From an uncultured Candidatus Entotheonella sp. (lineage in GTDB: Bacteria; Tectomicrobia; Entotheonellia; Entotheonellales; Entotheonellaceae): DNA of 64,000 nucleotides. The stretch is from positions 3,209,489-3,273,488 of the forward strand of contig OY282375.1 in the NCBI GenBank assembly GCA_958295825.1, in the 5' to 3' direction. The stretch's first letter is position 1. Each line of letters opens with the position of its first letter. The notes under the pieces were generated by a model, which had not been told where the DNA came from, made no database searches, and saw only the letters and a program-made list of their open reading frames with translations. Below are positions 40,147-48,925 of the stretch, piece by piece. Made by a program: the position numbers and the translations under genes.

Positions 40147-41597
40147 GCGGCGGGATTGATCGAGACATGGCACGACAGGCGCTCGCCAGTCTGCCGGAAG
40201 GAACGAGCTCCGGTGAGCCGCCGACGCTAAAGCAAGTGTACCTGCCACGCTCCCACGCCAAGGCGCTAGACATGAATAACCCACTGGTGACAGGCATGCG
40301 CGGGGCCGGCAAGACCTTCTGGTGGAGCGCGCTGCAGGAACGGTCTGTACGTCAACTCGTAGGTCAAGCTGGCGCCTCGTCCACGTTGAACGAGAGAACT
40401 GAAGTACGAATCGGCTTCGGTTTGAAACCGGCGATAGATGAATATCCAAGCAAGGACGTCCTGCATCAACTCATGAACCAGAGCATCGAACCGAGGATCA
40501 TCTGGCGAACCGTGCAAGCTCGACAGCTCGCTCCGGACAACCATCCGATTCGTCAACAAGAGCGGTGGCATGAGCGGACGGTGTACGTCAAGCAGAATCC
40601 AGAGACGATCGACCGTCTGTTTCAACAGCGTGACGCGGAATTCGACCGCCAGGGCACCTATTTCCTTCTTCTCTTCGATGCCCTCGACCGCTGCGCCGAC
40701 GACTGGAAAGAAATGTACCCCGCAATCCGAGGTCTTCTGCAAAACGCACTTGATTGGCTCTCGTTCCGGCGTCTCCGGGTAAAAGTATTTCTGCGCTCCG
40801 ACCAGATCGCCGAAAATGAGGTTGCCAACTTCCCGGACGCCTCGAAAGTTCTTGCTTCAAGCGTTGAGTTAAACTGGCCTCGAAACGAGCTGTACGGCCT
40901 TTTGTGGCATTACTTGGCAAATGGACAAAACGGCGCGAAGTTTCAGACGTTTCTTGCCTCTGACAAGTCATGGCCTTGCGTCGAGGTTGGTGATCAACAT
41001 GTCGTAACTGTGCCGCGTCCCCTCAGAGAAGACCGTCAACGCGAGAAGTTCCATGACATGGCCGGTCCATGGATGGGTCGCGGTCCGAAACGCGGCTTTC
41101 CGTACACCTGGATACCCAATCACTTGGGCGACACCGAGGGCAGAGTAAGTCCACGCTCTTTTCTCAAAGCGCTCCGAATGGCTGCCGAGAACACTGCTGA
41201 CCAGTATCCCGACCATGCCAAAGCTTTGCATTTCGAGAGCATCAAGCGAGGTGTGCAAGAAGCGTCGAGGACGCGGGTGGATGAGGTCCGAGAGGACTAC
41301 CCGTGGGTGGATAAGGTCCTACAGTCGCTCGCCGGCCTGGTCGTTCCCTGTGAGTTTGCCGAGATTGAGGCACGCTGGAACGCCGATGGCGTCCTTGATC
41401 GTCTAACGGACGATGTCGACCAAAATGCCGTGAAGTTGCCCCCCAGCCGAATCGACAGGGGCGCCAACGGTGTTCGGGAAGATCTCGAATCGTTACGGGT
41501 GTTCTGGAAGGCGCAGGATGGCCGGGTGAACATTCCTGATGTCTTCAGAGTAGGCTATGGCCTTGGACGACGGGGCGGCGTCAAGCCTGCTAAGTAA
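40143..41597 (+). CDS. P-loop NTPase, third gene of the HEPN/KGGVGR operon
   Basis: The 484-residue protein has Walker A TGMRGAGKTFWW (from residue 50) and Walker B YFLLLFDALDRC (about 173-184), with VKVFLRSDQIAE about 35 residues later as a likely sensor segment. This order suits STAND or AAA-type ATPases. The C-terminal ~200 residues are helical with no recognised domain; a short tail KVLQSLAGLVVPCEFAEIE may form a small winged-helix-like end. Its ATG overlaps the preceding TGA, so all three genes are made together. No transmembrane segment or nuclease motif is visible. Function unknown. Confidence 0.75.
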   Translation: MSGGIDRDMARQALASLPEGTSSGEPPTLKQVYLPRSHAKALDMNNPLVTGMRGAGKTFWWSALQERSVRQLVGQAGASSTLNERTEVRIGFGLKPAIDEYPSKDVLHQLMNQSIEPRIIWRTVQARQLAPDNHPIRQQERWHERTVYVKQNPETIDRLFQQRDAEFDRQGTYFLLLFDALDRCADDWKEMYPAIRGLLQNALDWLSFRRLRVKVFLRSDQIAENEVANFPDASKVLASSVELNWPRNELYGLLWHYLANGQNGAKFQTFLASDKSWPCVEVGDQHVVTVPRPLREDRQREKFHDMAGPWMGRGPKRGFPYTWIPNHLGDTEGRVSPRSFLKALRMAAENTADQYPDHAKALHFESIKRGVQEASRTRVDEVREDYPWVDKVLQSLAGLVVPCEFAEIEARWNADGVLDRLTDDVDQNAVKLPPSRIDRGANGVREDLESLRVFWKAQDGRVNIPDVFRVGYGLGRRGGVKPAK

Positions 41598-41714
41598 AGG
41601 CGTTGTAATCCACGCCATGGGCTCTCGGCCAATCAATGATTGCCTATCCCCAGGGAACACCAGATCGATCCGCCACACGACATTTCACAACCCTGCCCCG
41701 CACATTAACGCAAC

Positions 41715-44243
41715 ATGCTGAGCCGTCGAGCAGTGGCCGTCGCCGTGCAGCGCCTGGAAGGCTGCGCGGCCCGCGTGTGGGAGCGGCCGCTGCTCTGTCT
41801 GGCGGCGGGACTACTGGGCGGCAGCGCTGTCAATGCGGTGATCCGTCTTCCCGCCCCGTTGGTCGTCGGCGTGCTGGCAGCGGTGGGGCTGGGGCTTCTG
41901 CCCCGCTGGCCCTGCGTTGCCGCGCAGCGGTGTTGCTGGGTGGTGTTTCTCGGATCGCTGCTGACCTTTCTGCAGCTGGGCTGGCAGGGTCTGCCGTTAC
42001 CGCCTGAGCACGTGTCGCACGAGTTGTCGGAACGCCCCGAGCGCTGGCACGTCGAGGGCGTTGTTGACCGCGCCGTGGTGCCGCGCGGCGACCGCCAGCT
42101 CGTGTACCTGCGCCTGCGCCGGTTGCAGCGTCAGGGGCAACCGTGGAAGGCGGTCAGCGGGTCGGTCCGCGTCAACGTGCATGCTGACAGCCTGCCGTAC
42201 CTGCCCGGCGACGTCATACGGGTGAACCGGCTGCGGCTGCACCGGCCGCGCACCGCGGGTAATCCGGGGGCCTTCGACTTCCGGGGCCTGATGCAACGGC
42301 GGGGCATCCATGCGGTGGGCGGCGTCGCGAACCCGCAACGGCTGCATCTGCTGCGTCGGGCGGACGGTTTTGGCTTGGCACGCGCCTTGGAACGCTGGCG
42401 GCAACACCTGCGCATAGAGGTAGAAAGCCTCCTGCCGGCGCCGTACAACGCGGTTTTTCTGGCCATCGTGCTTGGTCACAAGGGCTCGCTGCCAGCGGAC
42501 GTCCAAACCGCTTTTCGCGCCGCCGGGGCAGCGCATCTGCTGGTCGTTTCGGGGCTGCACGTGGGCTTCATCGCGGCGGCCACGCTATTCGGCTGGCGGC
42601 AGCTATTGCGCACGGTGCGCAGCCGCCTGCCGCGCGCCTGGCTGCCCGGCTGGCGCCCGACGCCCCTCGCCGCCGCGCTCAGCCTGCCTCCGGTGCTGCT
42701 GTATTGTTCCCTGGTCGGCTGGCGCGTCCCCACCCTGCGCGCCGCGCTGATGGTCGGCAGCTACTTGCTGGCCTTGTGCATCGAACGACGCAGCGACGCC
42801 CGCTACGCCCTGGTGCTGGCAGCCGTGATCATCGTCCTTGTCGATCCGTGGGCTTTCGCCGACGTGGGCTTTCGGCTGTCTTTCGCAGCGGTGGCCGCCA
42901 TTCTGCTGGCGACCGCCGCCGTCCTGAAACCGCCCCCAACGCCACCAGGCAGGGGGCAGCGCCTCCGTCGCTACCTGCTGACGTATGTCACGGCAAGCGT
43001 GGCGGCCTATCTCGGCACGCTGCCCATCCTGGTGCAGGCGTTCCACACGGCGCCGACTTTCGGCATCCTGACGAACCTGCTCCTGCTGCCTCTCGCCGGC
43101 CTTCTCGTACCGGCCGGCATGCTGGCCCTCGGCTTGCTGGTGCTGTGCCCCAACGCAGCACCCGTTGTCTTCAGTGCCCTTGCCTACCCGATCTCGTGGC
43201 TCGTCGGCCTGACGGAACTGGCCGCCGGTCTGCCGAACGCGCAGTTCCATCTTGCCTCGCCCTCGGCCCTGATGATCGCGGCCTATTACGGCGTCCTGGC
43301 CAGCCTTGTGGTTGCCGGACGCGGGCCGAAACGGTTGACGTATGCCGGCGCCTGCGTGTTGGCGCTGCTGCTGGGCGCGGGCTGGCAGGTCCTGGAAACC
43401 CGCAGCGACCGGCTGCGCGTCACCTTTCTGGACGTCGGCACGGGGGACGCGATTCTGGTGCAGGCGCCCGGCAATCACAACCTGCTGATCGACGGCGGCG
43501 GCACTTATGACGGTCGTTTCGACGTCGGCGCCCGCGTCATTGCGCCGGTGCTCTGGAACCGCCACGTCCGGCGCTTCGACCTCGTGGCCCTGACCCACCC
43601 GCATCCGAACCACGCGCGCGGTTTGGTGAGCGTGCTGCGGCTGTTCCCAGCCGAGCACCTGCTGACCAACGGCACCCCGATGCGGTACGACTACCTGCGC
43701 GACATCCTCGCCGCCGGCGAGCGCTGGAACACGCGGCATCACACGGCCCCGAACGGCCGGCGTGAATGGCGCTGGGGCGACCTGCGGCTCACCGTGCTGT
43801 CGCCACCGAGCGCCGCCGAGCAAGCCCACGTGCCTTGGAACCCCAAGTCGGAAAACGACCGCTCACTCGTCATGCTGCTGCAATACGGCGAGGTGCGCAT
43901 GCTGCTGACCGGTGACATTCAACACGCCACCGAGCACTGGCTGGTAGCCCACCGCGACGATCTGCGCGCCGACGTCTTGCAGGTCCCGCATCACGGCAGC
44001 AAAACCTCTACCCTGCCTAACTTCGTGCGGCACGTGCGGCCCCGCGACGGCATCATCTCGCTCGGCGCCGGCAACCCCTACGGCCATCCTCACCCGCGCG
44101 TGCTGAGCACCCTCGACGCGCAGCAAGTCAGGGTGTGGCGCACCGACACCCACGGCGCCGTCACCGTCAGCACCGACGGCTCGACGTATGAAATTCTCAC
44201 CCATTACCCAGTTCCGCGCGGCGGTCAAGCGTCCTCCGATTGA
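41715..44243 (+). CDS. comEC: DNA internalisation competence protein ComEC/Rec2
   Basis: The 842-residue inner-membrane channel carries transforming single-stranded DNA into the cytoplasm. An N-terminal DUF4131 region with hydrophobic helices (residues about 20-100) and an OB-like stretch precede the Competence domain (AHLLVVSGLHVGFIAA, VGWRVPTLRAALM, DPWAFADVGFRLSFAAVAAI). The C-terminal metallo-beta-lactamase-like domain has FLDVGTGDAILVQAP, LTHPHPNHARG (canonical HxHxDH has HxHxNH here) and LQVPHHGSKTS. It stands alone after the three-gene operon. Other competence genes are not in the window. Confidence 0.92.
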   Translation: MLSRRAVAVAVQRLEGCAARVWERPLLCLAAGLLGGSAVNAVIRLPAPLVVGVLAAVGLGLLPRWPCVAAQRCCWVVFLGSLLTFLQLGWQGLPLPPEHVSHELSERPERWHVEGVVDRAVVPRGDRQLVYLRLRRLQRQGQPWKAVSGSVRVNVHADSLPYLPGDVIRVNRLRLHRPRTAGNPGAFDFRGLMQRRGIHAVGGVANPQRLHLLRRADGFGLARALERWRQHLRIEVESLLPAPYNAVFLAIVLGHKGSLPADVQTAFRAAGAAHLLVVSGLHVGFIAAATLFGWRQLLRTVRSRLPRAWLPGWRPTPLAAALSLPPVLLYCSLVGWRVPTLRAALMVGSYLLALCIERRSDARYALVLAAVIIVLVDPWAFADVGFRLSFAAVAAILLATAAVLKPPPTPPGRGQRLRRYLLTYVTASVAAYLGTLPILVQAFHTAPTFGILTNLLLLPLAGLLVPAGMLALGLLVLCPNAAPVVFSALAYPISWLVGLTELAAGLPNAQFHLASPSALMIAAYYGVLASLVVAGRGPKRLTYAGACVLALLLGAGWQVLETRSDRLRVTFLDVGTGDAILVQAPGNHNLLIDGGGTYDGRFDVGARVIAPVLWNRHVRRFDLVALTHPHPNHARGLVSVLRLFPAEHLLTNGTPMRYDYLRDILAAGERWNTRHHTAPNGRREWRWGDLRLTVLSPPSAAEQAHVPWNPKSENDRSLVMLLQYGEVRMLLTGDIQHATEHWLVAHRDDLRADVLQVPHHGSKTSTLPNFVRHVRPRDGIISLGAGNPYGHPHPRVLSTLDAQQVRVWRTDTHGAVTVSTDGSTYEILTHYPVPRGGQASSD

Positions 44244-44293
44244 GGACGGCTCTCGGCGTGCGTGCTCCTGAATCCATTTGGCGCGATTTTTTC

Positions 44294-44321
44294 TTGACCT
44301 GATGCGAGCAGTCGTTGTAAG
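44294..44321 (+). promoter_or_regulatory. Possible promoter of tRNA-Gln
   Basis: TTGACC (44294-44299) is followed 16 bases later by TGTAAG. The -10 is weak, but the position about 25 bases before the tRNA suits a promoter for the Gln-Glu pair. Confidence 0.35.
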
Positions 44322-44346
44322 TTTCGCAATCGCTTTACGGACCGGA

Positions 44347-44420
44347 TGGGGAGTCGTACAACGGCAGTACTCCAGACTCTGGATCTGGCTATCTAGGTTC
44401 GAATCCTAGCTCCCCAGCCA
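44347..44420 (+). tRNA. tRNA-Gln (CTG)
   Basis: A complete cloverleaf is visible: acceptor TGGGGAG with CTCCCCA, D stem GTAC/GTAC, anticodon stem CCAGA/TCTGG with loop CTCTGGA (anticodon CTG) and T stem around TTCGAAT. The 3' CCA is encoded. It is the only one of the four tRNAs here with an encoded CCA. Confidence 0.95.
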
Positions 44421-44432
44421 ATTCCGGTACGT

Positions 44433-44505
44433 GGCCCTATCGTCTAGCGGTCCAGGATATCGGCCTCTCACGCCGAAGACACGGGTTCGAGTCCCGTTGG
44501 GGCTA
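44433..44505 (+). tRNA. tRNA-Glu (CTC)
   Basis: Acceptor GGCCCTA pairs with TGGGGCT (two G-T wobbles), the anticodon stem TCGGC/GCCGA holds loop CTCTCAC (anticodon CTC), and the T arm is ACGGG-TTCGAGT-CCCGT. The discriminator is A and CCA is not encoded. It lies 12 bases after tRNA-Gln and is probably co-transcribed. Confidence 0.93.
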
Positions 44506-44574
44506 TCTACTTCCTCTCGCCTCGTCCTATCACCCGTCACTCCCGCGAGCGACACCTCGGCAAGGCATCGTCAC

Positions 44575-44883
44575 GTGACCCCAGACCGCATCCCGCAAGC
44601 CATTCGCACCCAGGCCGCCGAGCAGGGCGGCGCGCCGTACACGACCCCCGAGGGTGAAGCCTGCCTCATCATTCCCACGCCGGCGGGCGATCGCGTGTTC
44701 GTCAATAGCTGCCCCCACCGTCGCTTGCGGCTGGACCGCCGCGGGCGGTTGCAGTTTTCCGGCGAGCCGCGCCTGCTGGTTTGTCCTAATCACGGCGCCA
44801 AATTCGAGCTTGAAAACGGCCGCTGCGTCGCCGGGCCGTGCTTTGGCAAACACCTGCAACGAGTTTCCGATCTCGAGGCGTAA
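44575..44883 (+). CDS. Rieske [2Fe-2S] ferredoxin-like protein
   Basis: The 102-residue protein carries both halves of a Rieske cluster site: NSCPHRRLRLD (C-x-H) and LLVCPNHGAKFE (C-x-x-H), followed by a glycine/cysteine-containing PCFGKHLQRV loop. The spacing is longer than in bc1-type Rieske proteins and fits soluble ferredoxins or NirD-like proteins. GTG at 44575 is the likely start because earlier in-frame starts lie in the tRNA-Glu gene. Redox partner unknown. Confidence 0.75.
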   Translation: MTPDRIPQAIRTQAAEQGGAPYTTPEGEACLIIPTPAGDRVFVNSCPHRRLRLDRRGRLQFSGEPRLLVCPNHGAKFELENGRCVAGPCFGKHLQRVSDLEA

Positions 44884-44996
44884 TCCACCGGCGCCAGCGC
44901 TTTGTGCTATGATCATGCCGACCCGTAGAAGGAAACCACACCGAGCGTTTTCCCTCTCGACGAACTTTCCCCTACTACACAGGTACCACAATCATC

Positions 44997-46460
44997 ATGA
45001 CGACATTACGCATACGAGGTCTGTACGGGGCCGCGCTGACGTCGCTGTTTCGGCAGCATCACCAAGACTGGGAGATCGTACAGCCCGATGATGAGGTGCG
45101 CGCGTGTCTGCCGGGCGATTGGCGGATGGATTCCCCGGACGTCGCCATCGACGCGCACGCCGATGCGCAGGGCGTGCGCGACACCCTGCGGCTGTCGGGT
45201 TCGGACGACGGCATTGAGCGCGTTTTGGGCATCCTGCAGCAGCATTTCACGGACGTCATCATTCGCCGCAGCGGCATGCAGACCGGCTCCATGTACCTGG
45301 GCTTGGTCGGGCTGGTCAGCCGTGAGCGGCGTCAGTCCGTCGTGTATCTCGGCGGCCAGCTGTCCGGAACGCTGCCGATGGGCCCGGACGATCGCGGGCC
45401 GGAGATCGGCGCCCGTATTCCGGTTCGCATCGAGGCATTGGGCAGCGGCCCCGACAAGCGTCCGCAACTCAGCGCCGTACTCAGCGTGCCGGGTCGCTAC
45501 ACGGTGCTGAGCATGACCCCGGGCGTGCGCATCAGCAAGCAGATCAATTCCGCGGCAGCGCGCGAACGGCTGCAGCAACTCGGCCAATCGCTGCAAACCA
45601 ACGGCTGGGGCATCATCTGGCGCACCGCCGCCCAAAACGCCGCGGATGGCGTGCTGAGCGAGGAAATCCAGGAGCTGGTGCAGCAGGCCGGCAACCTGCG
45701 CGAGCGCTTGTCGGGCGCCAAGGCCCTTGGCTATCTCTACGGTGGCGACGTGAGCACGCAGGTGGAAATGCCCGGCGACGCCAAGCGCCTTTGCGACCAC
45801 CTGCGCGCCGAATTCCTGCCGACGCTGCCGGGACACCACAAGTACAAAGCCCAGGGCGACGTGTACGGCGCCACCGTCGACGCGCTGGAGAAGGAACTGC
45901 CCGCCGAGGTGCTGCGCAACCGTACGGCGCCGCTCGGCGTGCTGGCCAGCGTGAATGCCATGGAATCGCCGCTGCGCGACACCCTGCGCGTGCGGATGCG
46001 CGGCCTCCGGGAAAGCGCCGCCACGCAGTATGAGGGGCAGCGCGTCGCTTACGACCTGGACGCCGGTTGGGTCGAGGTCCGCCAGGAACTACGCAACAAG
46101 GACAGCTATCCCGCCGGCCTGCGGCTCGACAAACGGCCCGGCGATTACGCCATCACCCGCTTTCAGGAAGGCAGTTGGCATTACGTGACGCGGTTTTACG
46201 GCAGGCAGGGCACCTGGAAAGCGGATTACGCGGGCATCGCCACGCCCACGGCTATTTTTTCGGATCAGTTGCACCTCGTCGACCTCGGCGCCAGCGTCTG
46301 CCACAGCCCCGAGCAACCCGCCGAACTCATCGGCATCGAGTCGCTGCAGGAGCAGCAGAAGCAGGGTCTCGTGGGCGCCGCGCTGGTGAGCAAGGGCCGG
46401 GAAGAAGGCGCCGCAGTGCTGGAGCGACTGCGGCGGGAAGACCGCTCCGGCGACGAGTAG
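44997..46460 (+). CDS. RNase E/G N-terminal-like and DUF402 protein (FAU-1-like)
   Basis: The 487-residue protein resembles the AU-rich-RNA-binding FAU-1 group. Its N-terminal two thirds look like the S1/RNase H-like part of RNase E/G (TGSMYLGLVGLVSRERRQ, LSVPGRYTVLSMTPGVRISK, GWGIIWRTAAQNA, EEIQELVQQAGNL). The C-terminal third is DUF402-like (RVAYDLDAGWVEVRQELRN). The RNase E/G acidic DxxxN..D active site is not obvious. FAU-1 proteins are better known from archaea, so a bacterial copy is noteworthy. It probably binds or cuts RNA in the cytosol. Confidence 0.6.
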   Translation: MTTLRIRGLYGAALTSLFRQHHQDWEIVQPDDEVRACLPGDWRMDSPDVAIDAHADAQGVRDTLRLSGSDDGIERVLGILQQHFTDVIIRRSGMQTGSMYLGLVGLVSRERRQSVVYLGGQLSGTLPMGPDDRGPEIGARIPVRIEALGSGPDKRPQLSAVLSVPGRYTVLSMTPGVRISKQINSAAARERLQQLGQSLQTNGWGIIWRTAAQNAADGVLSEEIQELVQQAGNLRERLSGAKALGYLYGGDVSTQVEMPGDAKRLCDHLRAEFLPTLPGHHKYKAQGDVYGATVDALEKELPAEVLRNRTAPLGVLASVNAMESPLRDTLRVRMRGLRESAATQYEGQRVAYDLDAGWVEVRQELRNKDSYPAGLRLDKRPGDYAITRFQEGSWHYVTRFYGRQGTWKADYAGIATPTAIFSDQLHLVDLGASVCHSPEQPAELIGIESLQEQQKQGLVGAALVSKGREEGAAVLERLRREDRSGDE

Positions 46461-46543
46461 ACTCTACCCACCGGCGATTCCCTCCACGAATTCCGTCGCG
46501 CGCGCCTCTCCTCCTTTGGAGTTGGGTAGACTTGCGTTGAATT

Positions 46544-47125
46544 TCAGGGCGAGGGCGCGTCTGCGGTTTGCAGTTGCTGCAGGATAAGATCGATCCGTCC
46601 TTCGTTCCTCGAGACGCGGTCGCTGAGCTTGCGGAGTTCCGACACGTTGTCGTCGAGGTCCTCGATGTGTCCGTCCTGGGTGTCGAAGCGCTGATCCACT
46701 TCCTCGAAGCGCTGATCCACCGCGTCGAAGCGCTGATCCACTTCCTCGAAGCGCTGATCCACCGCGTCGAAGCGCTGATCCACTTCCTCGAAGCGCTGAT
46801 CCACCGCGTCGAAGCGTTGATCCATCGCGTCGAAGCGCTGATCCGTCCGTTGTTCCGCTGCCTCGAAGCGCTGATCCACCGCGTCGAAGCGCTGATCCAT
46901 CGCGTCGAAGCGTTGATCCGTCCGTTGATCCGCTGCCTCGAAGCGTTGGTTCATTTCTACTCTGAGGTCGTCAATACGCTGATTGACGCTTCGGTTCAGG
47001 TCGTCAAGACGTCGATGCGTGTCGTCAATACGATGATGGATCGAGCTGACCGACAGGTGCAGAGCCGTTATGACGGCACCGACGGCCAGGATTCCGGTTC
47101 CATTACTCTTTATCCAGTTCCACAT
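46544..47125 (-). CDS. Membrane-anchored coiled-coil protein with heptad DQRF repeats
   Basis: The 193-residue product has one N-terminal transmembrane helix (about residues 10-29, GTGILAVGAVITALHLSV), then a long coiled coil built from eleven DQRF-containing heptads (DQRFDAM, DQRFDAV, DQRFEEV and similar). A short C-terminal module follows: NVSELRKLSDRVSRNEGRID then LQQLQTADAP. That module recurs almost unchanged in the copies at 62964 and 63435. The preferred start is ATG at 47125. Function unknown; the topology suits a membrane-tethered oligomer. It lies between FAU-1 and aspC. Confidence 0.7.
   Translation of the reverse strand: MWNWIKSNGTGILAVGAVITALHLSVSSIHHRIDDTHRRLDDLNRSVNQRIDDLRVEMNQRFEAADQRTDQRFDAMDQRFDAVDQRFEAAEQRTDQRFDAMDQRFDAVDQRFEEVDQRFDAVDQRFEEVDQRFDAVDQRFEEVDQRFDTQDGHIEDLDDNVSELRKLSDRVSRNEGRIDLILQQLQTADAPSP
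46687..46945 (-). repeat. 21-bp tandem repeats encoding DQRF heptads
   Basis: Units alternate between gaagcgctgatccacttcctc and gaagcgctgatccaccgcgtc on the plus strand, about eleven in all, each encoding one heptad on the minus strand. Copy number could vary by slippage without breaking the frame. Confidence 0.85.
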
Positions 47126-47171
47126 CGGCTGTAGCCCCCAGGTGAGTGGGATTTGGGGAAGGTCCCTTCCC

Positions 47172-48365
47172 TCAGCGCAATTGCTGCACGGCTTGATCGA
47201 GACGGTCGAGCCCGGTGCGAAGCGCTTCCATCGACGCGGCGTAGGACAGGCGCACGTGGTTATCGGCGCCAAAGGCATCGCCCGGCACCAGCGCCACGCC
47301 CGCCGCATCCAGCAGGTAATCGATGACATCCGCCGAGTTTGACAGGGTACGGCCATCGGTACGGCGACCGAACAGGGCGTTGATTGTTGGGAAGGTATAG
47401 AAGGCGCCTTGCGGCATGGGGCAGGAGATGCCGTCGATGGCATTGAGACGCGCCACCACGAAATCACGCCGGTCGACGAAAGCCGCCGCCATGGCGTGCA
47501 CACTGTCCTGCGGGCCGGTAAGGGCCTCGATGGCCGCTATCTGTGCGAACGCCGTCGGGTTGCTGGTGCTCTGGCTCTGCAAATGGCCGCAAGCGGCGAT
47601 CACGTCGGCAGGGCCGGCGCAGAAACCCAGGCGCCAGCCGGTCATGGAGTAGGACTTGGAGACGCCGTTGACCACGATGCAACGTTCCTTCAACTCCGGT
47701 GACAGCGTGGCAATGCTGATCTGCCGCAGCCCGTCGTAGACCATGTGCTCGTAAATCTCGTCGGTGATGACGTAAAGGCCGGTGTCGCACAACACGTCGG
47801 CGAGGTCTTGCAGTTCTTCGGGGGTGTATACCGCGCCGGTGGGATTGCACGGACTGTTGAGGATGATGCCCTTCGTCGCCGGCGTCAGGTAGCGTCGCAG
47901 CACCTCGCCGGTGATTTTGAAACCTTCCGCCGCCGTCGTCGGAATGATCACCGGCACGCCGCCGGCCATCTCCACCTGCGTCGGGTAGGTCACCCAGTAC
48001 GGTCCGGGAATGATGACCTCGTCCCCCGGATCCACCAGCACCCTCGCCAGGTTGTACAGAACGTGCTTGGCGCCGCATGACGCGATAATCTGGTCCGGGT
48101 CGTAATGCAGACCGTTTTCCCGCTGCAATTTGTCGGCGATCGCCTGCCGCAGCGCCGGCAGCCCGCTCGCCTGCGTGTACTTGGTGAAGCCCTCGGCCAT
48201 GGCGTGCTCGGCGGCCTGGATGACGTTGCCGGGTGTATTGAAGTCCGGTTCGCCGACGCTGAAGTCGATCACGTCGCGGCCCTGGGCGCGCAAGGCTTTG
48301 GCTTTGGCGCTGATGGCCAGGGTCTCGGAGGGTTTCAGGTGCCGGGTGAACTGTGCAAGCTGCAT
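47172..48365 (-). CDS. aspC: Aspartate aminotransferase (class I/II, subgroup Ib)
   Basis: The 397-residue PLP enzyme converts aspartate and 2-oxoglutarate to oxaloacetate and glutamate. It shows DVIDFSVGEPDFNTP, GFTKYTQASGLPALRQAI, ILNSPCNPTGAVYTPEEL and the PLP-lysine block VNGVSKSYSMTGWRLGFCAG, all typical of thermophile-like subgroup Ib enzymes, some of which also accept prephenate. The start is ATG at 48365. It follows coaD by 8 bases on the same strand. Confidence 0.92.
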   Translation of the reverse strand: MQLAQFTRHLKPSETLAISAKAKALRAQGRDVIDFSVGEPDFNTPGNVIQAAEHAMAEGFTKYTQASGLPALRQAIADKLQRENGLHYDPDQIIASCGAKHVLYNLARVLVDPGDEVIIPGPYWVTYPTQVEMAGGVPVIIPTTAAEGFKITGEVLRRYLTPATKGIILNSPCNPTGAVYTPEELQDLADVLCDTGLYVITDEIYEHMVYDGLRQISIATLSPELKERCIVVNGVSKSYSMTGWRLGFCAGPADVIAACGHLQSQSTSNPTAFAQIAAIEALTGPQDSVHAMAAAFVDRRDFVVARLNAIDGISCPMPQGAFYTFPTINALFGRRTDGRTLSNSADVIDYLLDAAGVALVPGDAFGADNHVRLSYAASMEALRTGLDRLDQAVQQLR

Positions 48366-48373
48366 AGGGTCCT

Positions 48374-48862
48374 CTACGCCTTACGTTGGTATTTCTCTTT
48401 CAGGGCCAGCGCCACCGGCGGCGGCACCAGCTCGTCCACGTTGCCGCCGAACGCCGCGACCTCTTTAATCAAGCGCGAGGCCACGTACGTGTACTCTTCG
48501 CGCGGCGTCAGGAAGATGGTTTCGATGTCTTCGTCCAGGCGCCGGTTCATCAGGGTCATCTGAAATTCGTATTCGAAATCGGCAATGGCGCGCAGGCCGC
48601 GAACGATCACGTCCGCTTCTTTCTGCTTGGCGTAAAACACCAGCAAGGTGCTGGAAAAGCTGTCGATCTCGATGTTCTTCAGGCCCTGAATCGACTCCTC
48701 GATCAAGCGGCGGCGCTCCGGCACGGTGAACATCGGCCCCTTCGCCGGGTTGTCGAAGATGGCCACGATCAACTTGTCGAACATGCGCACGGATCGTTTG
48801 ATGAGATCCAGGTGACCGTTCGTGAGCGGATCGAACGTTCCTGGGTAAACGGCAGTCGTCAT
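48374..48862 (-). CDS. coaD: Phosphopantetheine adenylyltransferase
   Basis: The 162-residue enzyme makes dephospho-CoA from phosphopantetheine and ATP. It begins with [20 protein letters not shown], containing the TxGH nucleotidyltransferase motif, and has [20 protein letters not shown] and [14 protein letters not shown] near the C-terminus. The ATG at 48862 has a GGGGGAG site upstream. An in-frame Met at 48913 lacks conservation. Confidence 0.95.
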   Translation of the reverse strand: MTTAVYPGTFDPLTNGHLDLIKRSVRMFDKLIVAIFDNPAKGPMFTVPERRRLIEESIQGLKNIEIDSFSSTLLVFYAKQKEADVIVRGLRAIADFEYEFQMTLMNRRLDEDIETIFLTPREEYTYVASRLIKEVAAFGGNVDELVPPPVALALKEKYQRKA

Positions 48863-48925
48863 GACTCCCCCCTTCCGAACCCTCATGGGCATGGGCGCGC
48901 CGTTCCGAGCCATCGGCGCCCCATC

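Noticed and set aside
46687-46945. Possible CRISPR array because of regular short repeats
   Set aside because: Units are 21 bases, contiguous without spacers and in frame in a coiled-coil gene. They are protein repeats, not a CRISPR.
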